Part shown: positions 16,387 to 24,082 of the stretch, one piece after another
Layout: every line of letters starts with the position of its first letter
How positions within the stretch are numbered: position 1 is the first letter of the stretch
Assembly: GCA_036377075.1 (NCBI GenBank)
Contig: DASUZB010000287.1
Location: forward strand, 1 to 40,144
Direction: 5' to 3'
DNA from: DASUZB01 sp036377075
GTDB lineage: Bacteria > Actinomycetota > CALGFH01
DNA: 40,144 nucleotides
Position numbers and translations under genes: made by a program
The notes under the pieces: generated by a model
Seen by the model: the letters and a program-made list of their open reading frames with translations, nothing else
Told to the model about the DNA's origin: nothing
Database searches by the model: none

Positions 16387-17280
16387 TCAGCGGCCGGCGA
16401 GGGCGGCGCGCACCTTCGGGGCGACCTCGGAGGCGAACAGCCGGATCGACCGCAGCGCCTGCTCGTGGCCGAAGCCCGGCAGCCTGCCCCAGAAGGCGAA
16501 CTGGTCGTACGGCGCCTGCCGGTGGAGCGCGATCAGGCGCTCCGCAACCTCGTCGGGGGTGCCGACGAGGAGGTCGGCGGCACGGAGGTCCGCTGGCCCC
16601 TGGTCGGGCGGCGGCCCGTCGCCGCCGGCCGCGTAGCTGGCGATCCCTCCCTCGAGGTAGGCGACGGCCGTTGCCGCCTCGTCCCAGGCCCGGCCGGCGT
16701 CCCGGTCGACGTGCACGATCCCGGTCGCCACGAACGGGAAGCCGCGCCCGTCCCTGCCGTGCTCGCCGAGCACCTGCTGGAGCAGGTCGTAGCGCGCGAC
16801 GAAGTCCTCAGGCGTGGAGCAGTACACCAGCAGCCCGTCGGCGAGCCTGACCGCCCGGTCGACCGCCTTGGAGGAGACGGCGCCGAGGTAGATCGGGATC
16901 CTGCCGTCCGGGCGCGGCCCGAACGGCAGGTCGGGCAGGCGCCAGCGCCTTCCGTCGAAGCCGGTCCGCCCCTGCTCCCAAGCGCTGCGCAGGATCGCGA
17001 TGCCGTCTTCGAGCAGGGACGGTCGCCGGCGGCGGTCGACCCCGAACGCCTCGAACTCGTGCGCGGCGTAGCCCTGCCCGATGCCGAGCACGAACCTCCC
17101 GCCGGAGAGCAGGTCGACCACCGCCGCGTCCTCGGCGACCCGCAGCGGGTGGTACAGCGGCAGGGGCAGGACGTTGGTGCCGATGCGGACGCGGCTGGTC
17201 CGCGCGGCGATCGCCGCCGCGACCACCAGCGGCGAGGGCAGGAAGCCGTCCGGCGTGAAGTGGTGCTCGGAGAGCCACAC
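16387..17280 (-). CDS. LLM-class F420-dependent oxidoreductase (5' end irregular)
   Basis: A luciferase-like TIM-barrel protein: WLSEHHFTPDGFLPSPLVVAAAIA, RVRIGTNVLPLPLYHPLRVAEDAAVVD, SGGRFVLGIGQGYAAHEFEAFGVD and YLGAVSSKAVDRAVRLADG. These enzymes use F420H2 or FMNH2 for hydride transfer; the substrate is not evident. The first usable start in frame is GTG 17280, but homologous coding clearly continues upstream to about 17412 (APGFGLLYDFRQRAPFSQ and YYAECLAQVQAAEELGYQAV), which supplies the first barrel strand. No ATG, GTG or TTG precedes that part in frame; TGG stands where a start is expected, next to an out-of-frame GTG. The gene may be broken at its start or carry a sequence error. Confidence 0.75.
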   Translation of the reverse strand: MWLSEHHFTPDGFLPSPLVVAAAIAARTSRVRIGTNVLPLPLYHPLRVAEDAAVVDLLSGGRFVLGIGQGYAAHEFEAFGVDRRRRPSLLEDGIAILRSAWEQGRTGFDGRRWRLPDLPFGPRPDGRIPIYLGAVSSKAVDRAVRLADGLLVYCSTPEDFVARYDLLQQVLGEHGRDGRGFPFVATGIVHVDRDAGRAWDEAATAVAYLEGGIASYAAGGDGPPPDQGPADLRAADLLVGTPDEVAERLIALHRQAPYDQFAFWGRLPGFGHEQALRSIRLFASEVAPKVRAALAGR

Positions 17281-17472
17281 GGCCTGGTAGCCGAGTTCCT
17301 CCGCCGCCTGGACCTGCGCCAGGCACTCGGCGTAGTAGCTGCCGTACGCCTGCGAGAACGGCGCCCGCTGGCGGAAGTCGTACAGCAGCCCGAACCCCGG
17401 CGCCGTCTTCGACCACCTCGCCCTGCAAATCGGTTGCCGCCTGGGCGGCCGTCTGCTGCACTCTAGACGACC

Positions 17473-17482
17473 CGTCGATCGA
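17473..17482. promoter_or_regulatory. 10-bp palindrome between divergent LLM and TetM-like genes
   Basis: GTCGATCGAC is a perfect palindrome in the short divergent region between the luciferase-like gene and the small ORF preceding the TetM-like gene, directly upstream of that ORF's AAGGAG. It is a plausible operator by position only. Confidence 0.25.
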
Positions 17483-17496
17483 CCAAGGAGCCACTG

Positions 17497-17601
17497 ATGC
17501 GCGCGGCGCTCGTGTCCAAGGGGATTGCCACCTGCCTGGGAGACATGACGCGCTGTGAGAACGCTGAACTTGGGGATCCTGGCGCACGTCGACGCCGGTA
17601 A
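17497..17601 (+). CDS. Candidate leader peptide overlapping the start of the TetM-like gene
   Basis: ATG 17497 has an excellent ribosome site, AAGGAG, 7 nt upstream. The 34-codon frame begins MRAALVSKGIATCLGDM and ends in GARRRR and TAA at 17599-17601, 47 nt inside the TetM-like gene in another frame. The GTG start of the large gene has only a weak, distant GGGAG. Short leader ORFs control some ribosomal-protection genes (tet(M) has a transcription-attenuation leader), so a regulatory role is reasonable, although no attenuator hairpin is obvious between the two starts. Confidence 0.35.
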   Translation: MRAALVSKGIATCLGDMTRCENAELGDPGARRRR

Positions 17602-19528
17602 GACGACCCTGACCGAGCGGCTGCTCTACGCCGCCGGGGTCATCGACGAGGTCGGCAGCGTCGACGACGGCAGCACCCAGACCGACTCCCTGGCGCTGGA
17701 GCGGCAGCGCGGCATCACCATCAGGTCCGCCGTCGTCTCCTTCGCCATCGACGACGTCACCGTCAACCTGATCGACACGCCCGGCCACCCGGACTTCATC
17801 GCCGAGGTGGAGCGGGTGCTGAGCGTGCTCGACGGGGCCGTGCTGGTCGTGTCCGCGGTGGAGGGCGTGCAGCCACAGACCCGCGTGCTGATGCGGACGC
17901 TGCGGCGCCTGGGCGTCCCCACCATCCTCTTCGTGAACAAGATCGACCGCGGCGGCGCGCAGCGCGACCGCGTGCTGCAGGGCATCTCCGCCAAGCTGAC
18001 CCCCGCGATCATCGCGATGGGATCGACCAGCGGGCTGGGTACCCGCGGCGCCCGCTTCACGCCGTACGGCGCCGCCGACGCCGCGTTCACCGCCAGGATG
18101 GTCGACCTGCTCGCCGACCACGACGACCGCTTCCTGGCCGCCTACGTCGACGACGAGGCGGCGGCCTCCTACCGCCAGCTCCGCGCCAGGCTCGCGGCGC
18201 AGGCCAGGCGGGCGCTGGTGCACCCGGTCTTCTTCGGCTCGGCGATCACCGGCGCGGGCGTCGAGGCGCTGACGGCCGGCATCACCGAGCTGCTGCCCGC
18301 GGCCGAGGGCGACGCCGACGGCCCCGTCTCGGGCACCGTCTTCAAGGTCGAACGCGGCCCGGCGGGGGAGAAGGTCGCCTACGTCCGGATGTTCTCGGGA
18401 ACGGTGCGGACGCGGGACCGGCTGCGGTTCGGCCAGGACGTCGAGGGCAAGGTCACCGCGATGGGCGTGTTCGACCGCGGCGCGGCGGCGCGGCGCGGGT
18501 CGGTCGCCGCCGGGCAGATCGGCAAGCTCTGGGGCCTTGGCGACGTCCAGGTCGGCGACGCGGTCGGCGTGCCGGGATCGGCGCCCCCGGAGCGGCACCT
18601 CTTCGCGCCGCCGACGCTGGAGACGGTGGTCGTCCCGACCCGTCCCGCCGACAAGGGCGCGCTGCACGTCGCGCTGACCCAGCTCGCCGAGCAGGACCCG
18701 CTGATCGACCTCAGGCTGGACGAGGTCAGGCAGGAGATCCACGTCTCGCTCTACGGCGAGGTGCAGAAGGAGGTCGTCCAGGCGACCTTGGCCGACGACT
18801 TCGGCATCGACGTCAGCTTCCGCGAGACCACCACGATCTGCATCGAACGGCCGGTCGGCACCGGCGCGGCCGCGGACGAGATCGGCGGGCCCTCCAACCC
18901 GTTCCTTGCGACCGTCGGGATGCGCGTCGAGCCGGCACCGCCGGGCAGCGGCGTGGACTTCCGGCTGGAGGTCGAGCTCGGCTCGATCCCGCTGTACGTC
19001 TACAAGTCGGTCGACAACTTCCACGAGGCGGTCGAGGGCACGGTGCGGGAGACGCTGCGCCAGGGGCTCCGCGGCTGGGAGGTCAGCGACTGCACGGTCA
19101 CCATGACGCGCTGCGGCTACGCGTCCCCGGAGACCACCGCCAAGGACTTCCGCCTGCTGACGCCGCTGGTCGTGATGGGCGCGCTGAAGCGGGCCGGCAC
19201 CGTCGTCTGCGAGCCGATGCACCGCTTCCGCCTCGAGATCCCGGCGGACGCGCTCGGGGCGGTGCTGCCCGTGCTGGCACGGCTGCGCGCCGTTCCTGGC
19301 GCGCCGGTGCCCAGCGGCTCGTCGTCCCTGGTGGAGGGTGAGATCCCGGCGGCCCAGGTGCACCGGCTGCAGCAGCGGCTGCCGGCGCTGACCCGCGGCG
19401 AGGGCGTGCTGGAGAGCGCCTTCGACCACTACCAGCCGGTCCGCGGCAGGGTCCCGACGCGGCCGCGCTGGGACCGCAACCCGCTCGACCGCAAGGAGTA
19501 CCTGCTGCACGTCCTGCGGCGAGTCTAG
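17555..19528 (+). CDS. TetM/OtrA-like ribosomal protection protein (translational GTPase)
   Basis: A 657-residue EF-G-like GTPase. G1 is AHVDAGKTT, G2 falls in RGITIRSAVVSF, G3 is DTPGHPDF, G4 is NKID and G5 is GSA. Domains II-V follow (LGSIPLYVYKSVDNFHEAVEG, SDCTVTMTRCGY), and the C-terminus ends in RWDRNPLDRKEYLLHVLRRV. This length and order match tetracycline ribosomal protection proteins rather than EF-G or LepA. Such proteins remove tetracyclines from the ribosomal A site. Base composition matches the neighbours and there is no mobile element, so it looks like an indigenous actinobacterial homologue; resistance itself is not shown. The GTG start fits the family N-terminus (MRTLNLGILAHVDAG). 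Confidence 0.88.
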   Translation: MRTLNLGILAHVDAGKTTLTERLLYAAGVIDEVGSVDDGSTQTDSLALERQRGITIRSAVVSFAIDDVTVNLIDTPGHPDFIAEVERVLSVLDGAVLVVSAVEGVQPQTRVLMRTLRRLGVPTILFVNKIDRGGAQRDRVLQGISAKLTPAIIAMGSTSGLGTRGARFTPYGAADAAFTARMVDLLADHDDRFLAAYVDDEAAASYRQLRARLAAQARRALVHPVFFGSAITGAGVEALTAGITELLPAAEGDADGPVSGTVFKVERGPAGEKVAYVRMFSGTVRTRDRLRFGQDVEGKVTAMGVFDRGAAARRGSVAAGQIGKLWGLGDVQVGDAVGVPGSAPPERHLFAPPTLETVVVPTRPADKGALHVALTQLAEQDPLIDLRLDEVRQEIHVSLYGEVQKEVVQATLADDFGIDVSFRETTTICIERPVGTGAAADEIGGPSNPFLATVGMRVEPAPPGSGVDFRLEVELGSIPLYVYKSVDNFHEAVEGTVRETLRQGLRGWEVSDCTVTMTRCGYASPETTAKDFRLLTPLVVMGALKRAGTVVCEPMHRFRLEIPADALGAVLPVLARLRAVPGAPVPSGSSSLVEGEIPAAQVHRLQQRLPALTRGEGVLESAFDHYQPVRGRVPTRPRWDRNPLDRKEYLLHVLRRV

Positions 19529-20907
19529 ACGGGTGGGGCCTGGTAGCCGCCGACCACCTCGCCGAGCAGCTCGGCGAAGGTGATGGCGGTGTCGTCCTCG
19601 TACAGCGGGCCGACGAGCTGCGCGCCGACGGGCAGCCCGGCCGCCGTCCGGCCGATCGGCGCGGCCACGGCGGGCAGGCCGGGGAGGGAGGCGTGCGCGA
19701 TCCAGAAGACCAGGTCGGTGTAGGGCCGGTCGCCCTCGGGCGTGGCGATGGTGCGCTCGTCGAAGGGCCTGGGGTCGTGGGGGAACGCCGCCGTGAAGGT
19801 CGCCGGGCACAGGAACACGTCGAGGTCGTCGAAGTAGCGGGTCCAGGCGGCGCGGGCGGCCATGCGGCGGTGCTCGTGGTCGATCACCTCCGCCAGGCTC
19901 CCCGCGTCCGCGCCGGCCTGCTGGAAGGCGAAGAACAGGCCCACGTGGAAGCCGAACGACTCCGCCTGCCGCACCGGGTCGACGCCGTCGGGCCAGCCCT
20001 CGACGACCGTGGCGCCGGCGCGGGCGAGCGCGTCGACCGCGTCGGACAGCGGGCCGCCGACCTCACCGGAGACCGGAGCGTCGGGGTGGCCGAGCACCAC
20101 CCCGACGCGGAACTCGGGCAGGCGGGCGTGGCGCGGCGGCGGCAGCGTCCAGGCGTAGGCCTTGGCGGCCTGGCCTTCGGGCCCGGCGGTGGCCCGCAGC
20201 GCCGTGCGCAGGTCGGCGGCGGCGCGGCCCAGCGGGCCCAACGCCGACAGGTAGGTCATCTCGCTTGGCGGGGCCGGCGGTCCGGGCGGCTCGAACCCGG
20301 TCAGCGGGACGGTCGCCACGCTCGGCTTGAGGCCGTACACGCCGCAGAAGCTGGCCGGGATCCGGATGGAGCCGACCAGATCCGAGCCGTAGTCGAGGAA
20401 GCTCGTCCCGGCGGCCACCGCCGCGGCCGCGCCGCCGGAGGAGCCGCCGGGCGTGCGGGCGGGGTCCCAGGGGTTGTTGGTGACGCCGTACAGCTCGTTG
20501 GCGGTCTGGCCGAAGTCGCCGAGCATGGCCGCCACGTTGGTCTTGCCGACCACGATCGCGCCGGCCTCCACCAGCCGCCGCACCACGGTGGCGTCCGCGT
20601 CGGCGACGAAGTCCTTGAACGCGGGGTTCCCCCAGGTGGTGTGCAGCCCGGCGACGTCGAAGGCGTCCTTGACGGTGATCGGGACGCCGTGCAGCGGTCC
20701 CACCTCGCCGCCCCGGGCGGTCACCTGGTCGGCCGCGGCCGCCTCCCGCAGCGCCGCCTCGCGGCGCAGCTCGACCACCGCGTTCAGCGCCGGGTCGACC
20801 GCGTCGATGCGCGCCAGCAGCAGCTCGGTCAGCTCCCGGGAGGAGAGCTCCCCACCGCGCAGCATCCGCCCCGTGTCGGTCGCCGACCGCAACAGGACCT
20901 CGTCCAT
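19525..20907 (-). CDS. Amidase-signature family amidase
   Basis: A 460-residue amidase. The Ser-cisSer-Lys triad is visible: K80 in HGVPITVKD, the cis-Ser in TPGGSSGGAAAAVAAG (about 156), and the nucleophile S180 in GSDLVGSIRIPASFCGVYGLKPS. The family hydrolyses amides to acid and ammonia in the cytoplasm; the substrate is unknown. It could also be annotated as an amidotransferase GatA homologue, but the lack of gatC/gatB nearby argues against that. ATG 20907 has GGAGGT just upstream. Its TAG stop shares bases with the TAG stop of the convergent TetM-like gene through the palindrome CTAG at 19525-19528. Confidence 0.9.
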   Translation of the reverse strand: MDEVLLRSATDTGRMLRGGELSSRELTELLLARIDAVDPALNAVVELRREAALREAAAADQVTARGGEVGPLHGVPITVKDAFDVAGLHTTWGNPAFKDFVADADATVVRRLVEAGAIVVGKTNVAAMLGDFGQTANELYGVTNNPWDPARTPGGSSGGAAAAVAAGTSFLDYGSDLVGSIRIPASFCGVYGLKPSVATVPLTGFEPPGPPAPPSEMTYLSALGPLGRAAADLRTALRATAGPEGQAAKAYAWTLPPPRHARLPEFRVGVVLGHPDAPVSGEVGGPLSDAVDALARAGATVVEGWPDGVDPVRQAESFGFHVGLFFAFQQAGADAGSLAEVIDHEHRRMAARAAWTRYFDDLDVFLCPATFTAAFPHDPRPFDERTIATPEGDRPYTDLVFWIAHASLPGLPAVAAPIGRTAAGLPVGAQLVGPLYEDDTAITFAELLGEVVGGYQAPPV

Positions 20908-21006
20908 GACACCTCCGGCCTAGGGTCCGCCATCGTGGCACGTTCGAGCCCCGAACGCGCGGGCCCACGCGGCGCCGTCGCCTGCCTCCCAGACCTGCCG
21001 GTCGGG

Positions 21007-21903
21007 TCAGTCGTCGAGGACGGTGAGGTTGAAGTGGCGGAGGCGGGTGGGGTTGGCGAAGATGTCGATCTCGGTGATCTTGCCGTGGGTGACGGTGAAG
21101 GCGACCACCGAGATGGGGCGGCCGCGGGTGGCCAGGACGACGCCGGCGGCGCCGTTGACCAGGGCTGGGTGGGCGTAGCGGGCGAGGCGTGAGAAGCCGC
21201 CGGTGGTGAGGATCTGTTCGGTCACGGCGGCGGCGCCGTGGACCTCGGTGGGGGCGCCGGCGTGGACGGCGGCGACGTCGGCGCGGATCACGACGTCGGG
21301 GTCGAGGACCGCGAGCAGGGCGGCGAAGTCGCCGTCGCGGGCGGCGGCGAAGAAGGCGTCGACCACCGCTCGCTGGCGGGCCAGGTCGGCGTCAGGGGAG
21401 GGGGCGGCGCCCTGGACGCGGCGGCGGGCGCGGCTGGCGAGCATCTTGGTCGCGCCGGGGGAGCGGCCCACGATCGGCGCGATCTGGTCGAAGGGCACGG
21501 CGAACATGTCGTGCAGCACGAACGCGACCCGCTCGGCGGGTGCCAGGGTGTCCAGCACCACCAGCAGCGCCAGGCCGACCCCCTCGGCCAGCAGCGCCTG
21601 CTGCTCCGGGTCCACGGCGCCGTCCTCGACACTGATGATCGGGTCGGGGAGATGGGTGTCCAGGGGCTCCTCACGCCGGGACTTGCGTGACTGCAGCATG
21701 TTCAGGCACACCCGGGCGACGATCGTGGTCAGCCAGCCGCCCAGGTTCTCCACGCCGCTGGTGTCGGCGCGGGCGAGCCGGAGCCAGGCGTCCTGCACGG
21801 CGTCCTCCGCCTCGGTGAGCGAGCCGAGCATCCGGTAGGCCACCCCTCGCAGATGGGACCGGTGCTCCTCGAACCGCTCCGCCAGCCATTCGCGCTCGTC
21901 CAC
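21007..21903 (-). CDS. ECF41/SigJ-like RNA polymerase sigma factor with SnoaL-like C-terminal domain
   Basis: A 298-residue extracytoplasmic-function sigma factor. Region 2 lies at about 12-75 (HRSHLRGVAYRMLGSLTEAEDAVQDAWLR in two parts, then GGWLTTIVARVCLNML), region 4 at about 112-165 (LAPAERVAFVLHDMFAVPFDQIA and GRSPGATKMLASRARRRV), and a SnoaL/NTF2-like domain at about 177-290 ending in FANPTRLRHFN, comparable to the NPxKL motif of ECF41 factors. In that family the C-terminal extension modulates activity in place of an anti-sigma factor. The GTG start at 21903 has GAAGG about 6 nt upstream. It diverges from a drug-exporter operon rather than from the carboxymuconolactone decarboxylase-type gene usual for ECF41. 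Confidence 0.88.
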   Translation of the reverse strand: MDEREWLAERFEEHRSHLRGVAYRMLGSLTEAEDAVQDAWLRLARADTSGVENLGGWLTTIVARVCLNMLQSRKSRREEPLDTHLPDPIISVEDGAVDPEQQALLAEGVGLALLVVLDTLAPAERVAFVLHDMFAVPFDQIAPIVGRSPGATKMLASRARRRVQGAAPSPDADLARQRAVVDAFFAAARDGDFAALLAVLDPDVVIRADVAAVHAGAPTEVHGAAAVTEQILTTGGFSRLARYAHPALVNGAAGVVLATRGRPISVVAFTVTHGKITEIDIFANPTRLRHFNLTVLDD

Positions 21904-21925
21904 GGTTACCTTCCCCGGTCGCGAT

Positions 21926-21950
21926 CTGTCATCGCAGTGACCGATGACAG
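21926..21950. promoter_or_regulatory. 9-bp inverted repeat in the sigma factor / exporter divergent region
   Basis: CTGTCATCG (21926-21934) and CGATGACAG (21942-21950) are perfect inverted copies separated by 7 nt. The element lies in the 81-nt gap between the sigma factor start (21903) and the exporter ATPase start (21985). Each arm contains TGTCATC, close to the TGTCACA -35 element reported for ECF41/SigJ-type factors, pointing outward to each gene at a distance that would put a transcription start shortly before each start codon. It may be a pair of autoregulated divergent promoters or an operator. Confidence 0.5.
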
Positions 21951-21984
21951 CCAGCCGATGTAACAACGAGCGAGGAGTTCCCCC

Positions 21985-22962
21985 GTGACCGTGACGACTC
22001 CGATCCTCGAGGCCGGTGGCCTCACCAAGCGCTTCGGCCGGACCCAGGCCCTGGCCGGGCTGGACCTGGTGGCCGGCCCCGACCGGGTGGTCGCGCTGCT
22101 GGGACCCAACGGAGCGGGCAAGACCACCTTCGTGCGGGCGGTGGCGACCCTGCTGCGCCCGGACGCGGGGACGCTGCACGTCGCCGGGATCGACGCGCTG
22201 CGCCACCCGGCGCGGGTGCGGCAGCTGATCGGGCTGGCCGGGCAGTTCGCCGCGGTGGAACAGGCGATGACCGGGCGGGAGAACCTGGAGATGGTTGGCC
22301 GCCTGTTCGGGCTCAGCCACAAGCGGGCGCGGGCGGCCGCCACGGCGGTGCTCGAGCAGATCCAGCTCACCGACGACGCCGGCCGGCTGGTCCGCACCTA
22401 CTCCGGCGGGATGCGCCGGCGCCTCGACCTGGGCGTCAGCCTGGTCGGGGCCCCTCGCCTGCTGCTGCTCGACGAGCCGACCGCGGGCCTCGACCCAAGG
22501 AGCCGCGCCCAGCTCTGGGACGCGATCCGCCAGCTGGTCGCGGCGGGGACCGACGTGCTGTTGACTACCCAGTACCTCGACGAGGCCGACCAGCTCGCCG
22601 CCGACGTCGTCATCATCGACCACGGCAGGGTGATCGCCGCCGGCACGCCGGCGGAGCTGAAGACCCTTGCCGGGGACGACGTGATCGAGGTGCGCGTCCG
22701 CGACGCCGACGCACTCCCGGGCGCGGCGAAAGTGCTCTCGACCGTCGGCGGCGACCCCCGGGTCGACCCCGCCACCCACCGGGCGTCGGTGGCGGTGGAC
22801 GGATCGCACCGGTTGATGGAGGCGGTGCGCGCCCTGGACCAGGTCGGCGTCCCCATCGAGGACATCTCGCTGCGGCGCCCGACGCTGGACGAGGTCTTCC
22901 TCACCCTCACCGGGAAGCCGGCCGAAAACAGCGCCTCGTCGAGCGGCCCCGAGGCCGCCTGA
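21985..22962 (+). CDS. DrrA-type ABC exporter ATP-binding protein
   Basis: A 325-residue ATPase of the daunorubicin-resistance (DrrA) group. Walker A is GPNGAGKTT, the signature is YSGGMRRRLDLGVSLV, and Walker B is LLLLDEPTAGLDPRS. The H-loop His is replaced by Gln in TTQYLDEADQLA, a known feature of DrrA proteins. The C-terminal part includes the conserved PTLDEVFLTLTG segment needed for pairing with the permease. GTG 21985 follows GAGGAG. It forms an operon with the permease 26 nt downstream and exports a hydrophobic compound, possibly a drug or metabolite. Confidence 0.9.
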   Translation: MTVTTPILEAGGLTKRFGRTQALAGLDLVAGPDRVVALLGPNGAGKTTFVRAVATLLRPDAGTLHVAGIDALRHPARVRQLIGLAGQFAAVEQAMTGRENLEMVGRLFGLSHKRARAAATAVLEQIQLTDDAGRLVRTYSGGMRRRLDLGVSLVGAPRLLLLDEPTAGLDPRSRAQLWDAIRQLVAAGTDVLLTTQYLDEADQLAADVVIIDHGRVIAAGTPAELKTLAGDDVIEVRVRDADALPGAAKVLSTVGGDPRVDPATHRASVAVDGSHRLMEAVRALDQVGVPIEDISLRRPTLDEVFLTLTGKPAENSASSSGPEAA

Positions 22963-22988
22963 ACCGACCCCTGGACGAAAGGATCGCC

Positions 22989-23828
22989 ATGGCCCACGTA
23001 CCTGCGATCACCGGCGTGCCCCCGAGCCCGCTGACGGCTCGGGTCAATTCCGGGGCGGGGTTCTGGGCGAGCTCGGTCGCCGTGGCGCGGCGGACGATCC
23101 GCAAGTTCGTCCGCACGCCGCAGCTCCTCGCCCTCGCCACCGTCCAGAGCGCGCTCTTCCTGCTCATCTTCCGTTACATCTTCGGCGGTGCCATCGCCGT
23201 CGAGGGAGTCTCCTACGTCAACTTCCTGGTGCCCGGGTTCGTCGCCACCGGCATCCTGTTCTCGGGCATGGGCGCGGCGGCCGGGGTCGCCGAGGACGTC
23301 GACCAGGGCTTCTTCGACCGGCTCCGTTCCCTGCCGATCCCCCGTGCCGCGGTGATGGCCGGCCGCTGCCTCGCCGACACGGCCCTGGTGACGTGGAGCG
23401 CCGTCGTCGCCGTCGGCCTCGGCTTCGCCGTCGGGTTCCGAATGCACGGGTCGGTCTCCGGGGGCCTGGCGGCGTTGGGACTGTGCGTCGTGTTCAGCTT
23501 CGCCTTCGAATGGCTGTTCATCACCATCGGGCTGGTCGCGGGCAACGCGCAGGCAGCCCAGGGGATCGCGGTGCTGGTGGTCCCGCTCGTCTTCGTCTCC
23601 AGCGCCTACGTGCCGGTCAGCAGCATGCCGGGCTGGTTGCAGCCGTTCGCCGAACACCAGCCGCTCACGCCCATGGTCAACGCGGTGCGCGGCCTCGCCG
23701 GCGGGCCCCAGGCGGAGGCGCTGCTCCACCACACCACCGCCTACTACGTGGCGCTCTCCCTCATCTGGTCGGCGGCGCTCGTGGTCGTGTTCGGCATCGT
23801 CGCAGCCCTGCGCTTCTCGCGGCGCTGA
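22989..23828 (+). CDS. DrrB-type ABC-2 exporter permease
   Basis: A 279-residue ABC-2 permease with about six membrane helices. After an N-terminal cytoplasmic stretch come FVRTPQLLALATVQSALFLL, FLVPGFVATGILFSG and the conserved EDVDQGFFDRLRSLPIPRAAV segment. The C-terminus has VSSAYVPVSSMPGWLQPFAEHQPLTPMVNAVRGL, the ABC-2 motif region, here cited in overlapping part only. It pairs with the DrrA-type ATPase just upstream (26-nt gap, AAAGGA ribosome site). A strong hairpin follows the stop. Confidence 0.9.
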   Translation: MAHVPAITGVPPSPLTARVNSGAGFWASSVAVARRTIRKFVRTPQLLALATVQSALFLLIFRYIFGGAIAVEGVSYVNFLVPGFVATGILFSGMGAAAGVAEDVDQGFFDRLRSLPIPRAAVMAGRCLADTALVTWSAVVAVGLGFAVGFRMHGSVSGGLAALGLCVVFSFAFEWLFITIGLVAGNAQAAQGIAVLVVPLVFVSSAYVPVSSMPGWLQPFAEHQPLTPMVNAVRGLAGGPQAEALLHHTTAYYVALSLIWSAALVVVFGIVAALRFSRR

Positions 23829-23841
23829 GCCGACCGCGCTC

Positions 23842-23875
23842 GGCTGGACCCGCCTCGAACGAGGCGGGTCCAGCC
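23842..23875. terminator. Bidirectional terminator between exporter permease and ybdD
   Basis: GGCTGGACCCGCCTCG (23842-23857) pairs perfectly with CGAGGCGGGTCCAGCC (23860-23875), giving a stem of about 14-16 bp with a minimal loop around GAAC. It lies between the convergent permease and YbdD genes. No T-tract is present. Confidence 0.75.
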
Positions 23876-23887
23876 GTCAGCCAGGCC

Positions 23888-24082
23888 TCAGCAGCAACGG
23901 GCCTCGGGGTGGGCGTCGCGCTCGTCCATCCGGCGCCGCTCGAACTCACGGCGCGGCAGCACCGGCTCGCCCGGGTGCCGGCGGTGCCGGTGCTCCAGGT
24001 AGTGCTCGTAGGCGTTCTCGCCCATCACCTCGCGCAGGTACCAGAGCAGCCGGCCGGCACCCCGCCCGACCCAGGCGGTCAC
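23888..24082 (-). CDS. YbdD/YjiX family small protein (CstA-associated)
   Basis: A 64-residue protein with the family's features: WYLREVMGENAYEHYLEHRHR, then HPGEPVLPRREFERRRMDERDA and a C-terminal cysteine pair (ARCC). YbdD-like proteins are regularly encoded directly after CstA/BtsT peptide or pyruvate transporters and are thought to assist their activity. The GTG start overlaps the CstA stop (GTGA), so the two are co-translated. Confidence 0.88.
   Translation of the reverse strand: MTAWVGRGAGRLLWYLREVMGENAYEHYLEHRHRRHPGEPVLPRREFERRRMDERDAHPEARCC

Noticed and set aside
17555..19528. TetM-like gene as a recently acquired resistance element
   Set aside because: Base composition and codon use match the neighbours, and there is no transposase, integron or terminal repeat. 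An indigenous homologue is more likely.
12000..20000. Two serine hydrolases, an amidase and oxidoreductases as a biosynthetic gene cluster
   Set aside because: There is no core synthase, tailoring set or shared operon; strands alternate and terminators or convergent ends separate the genes.
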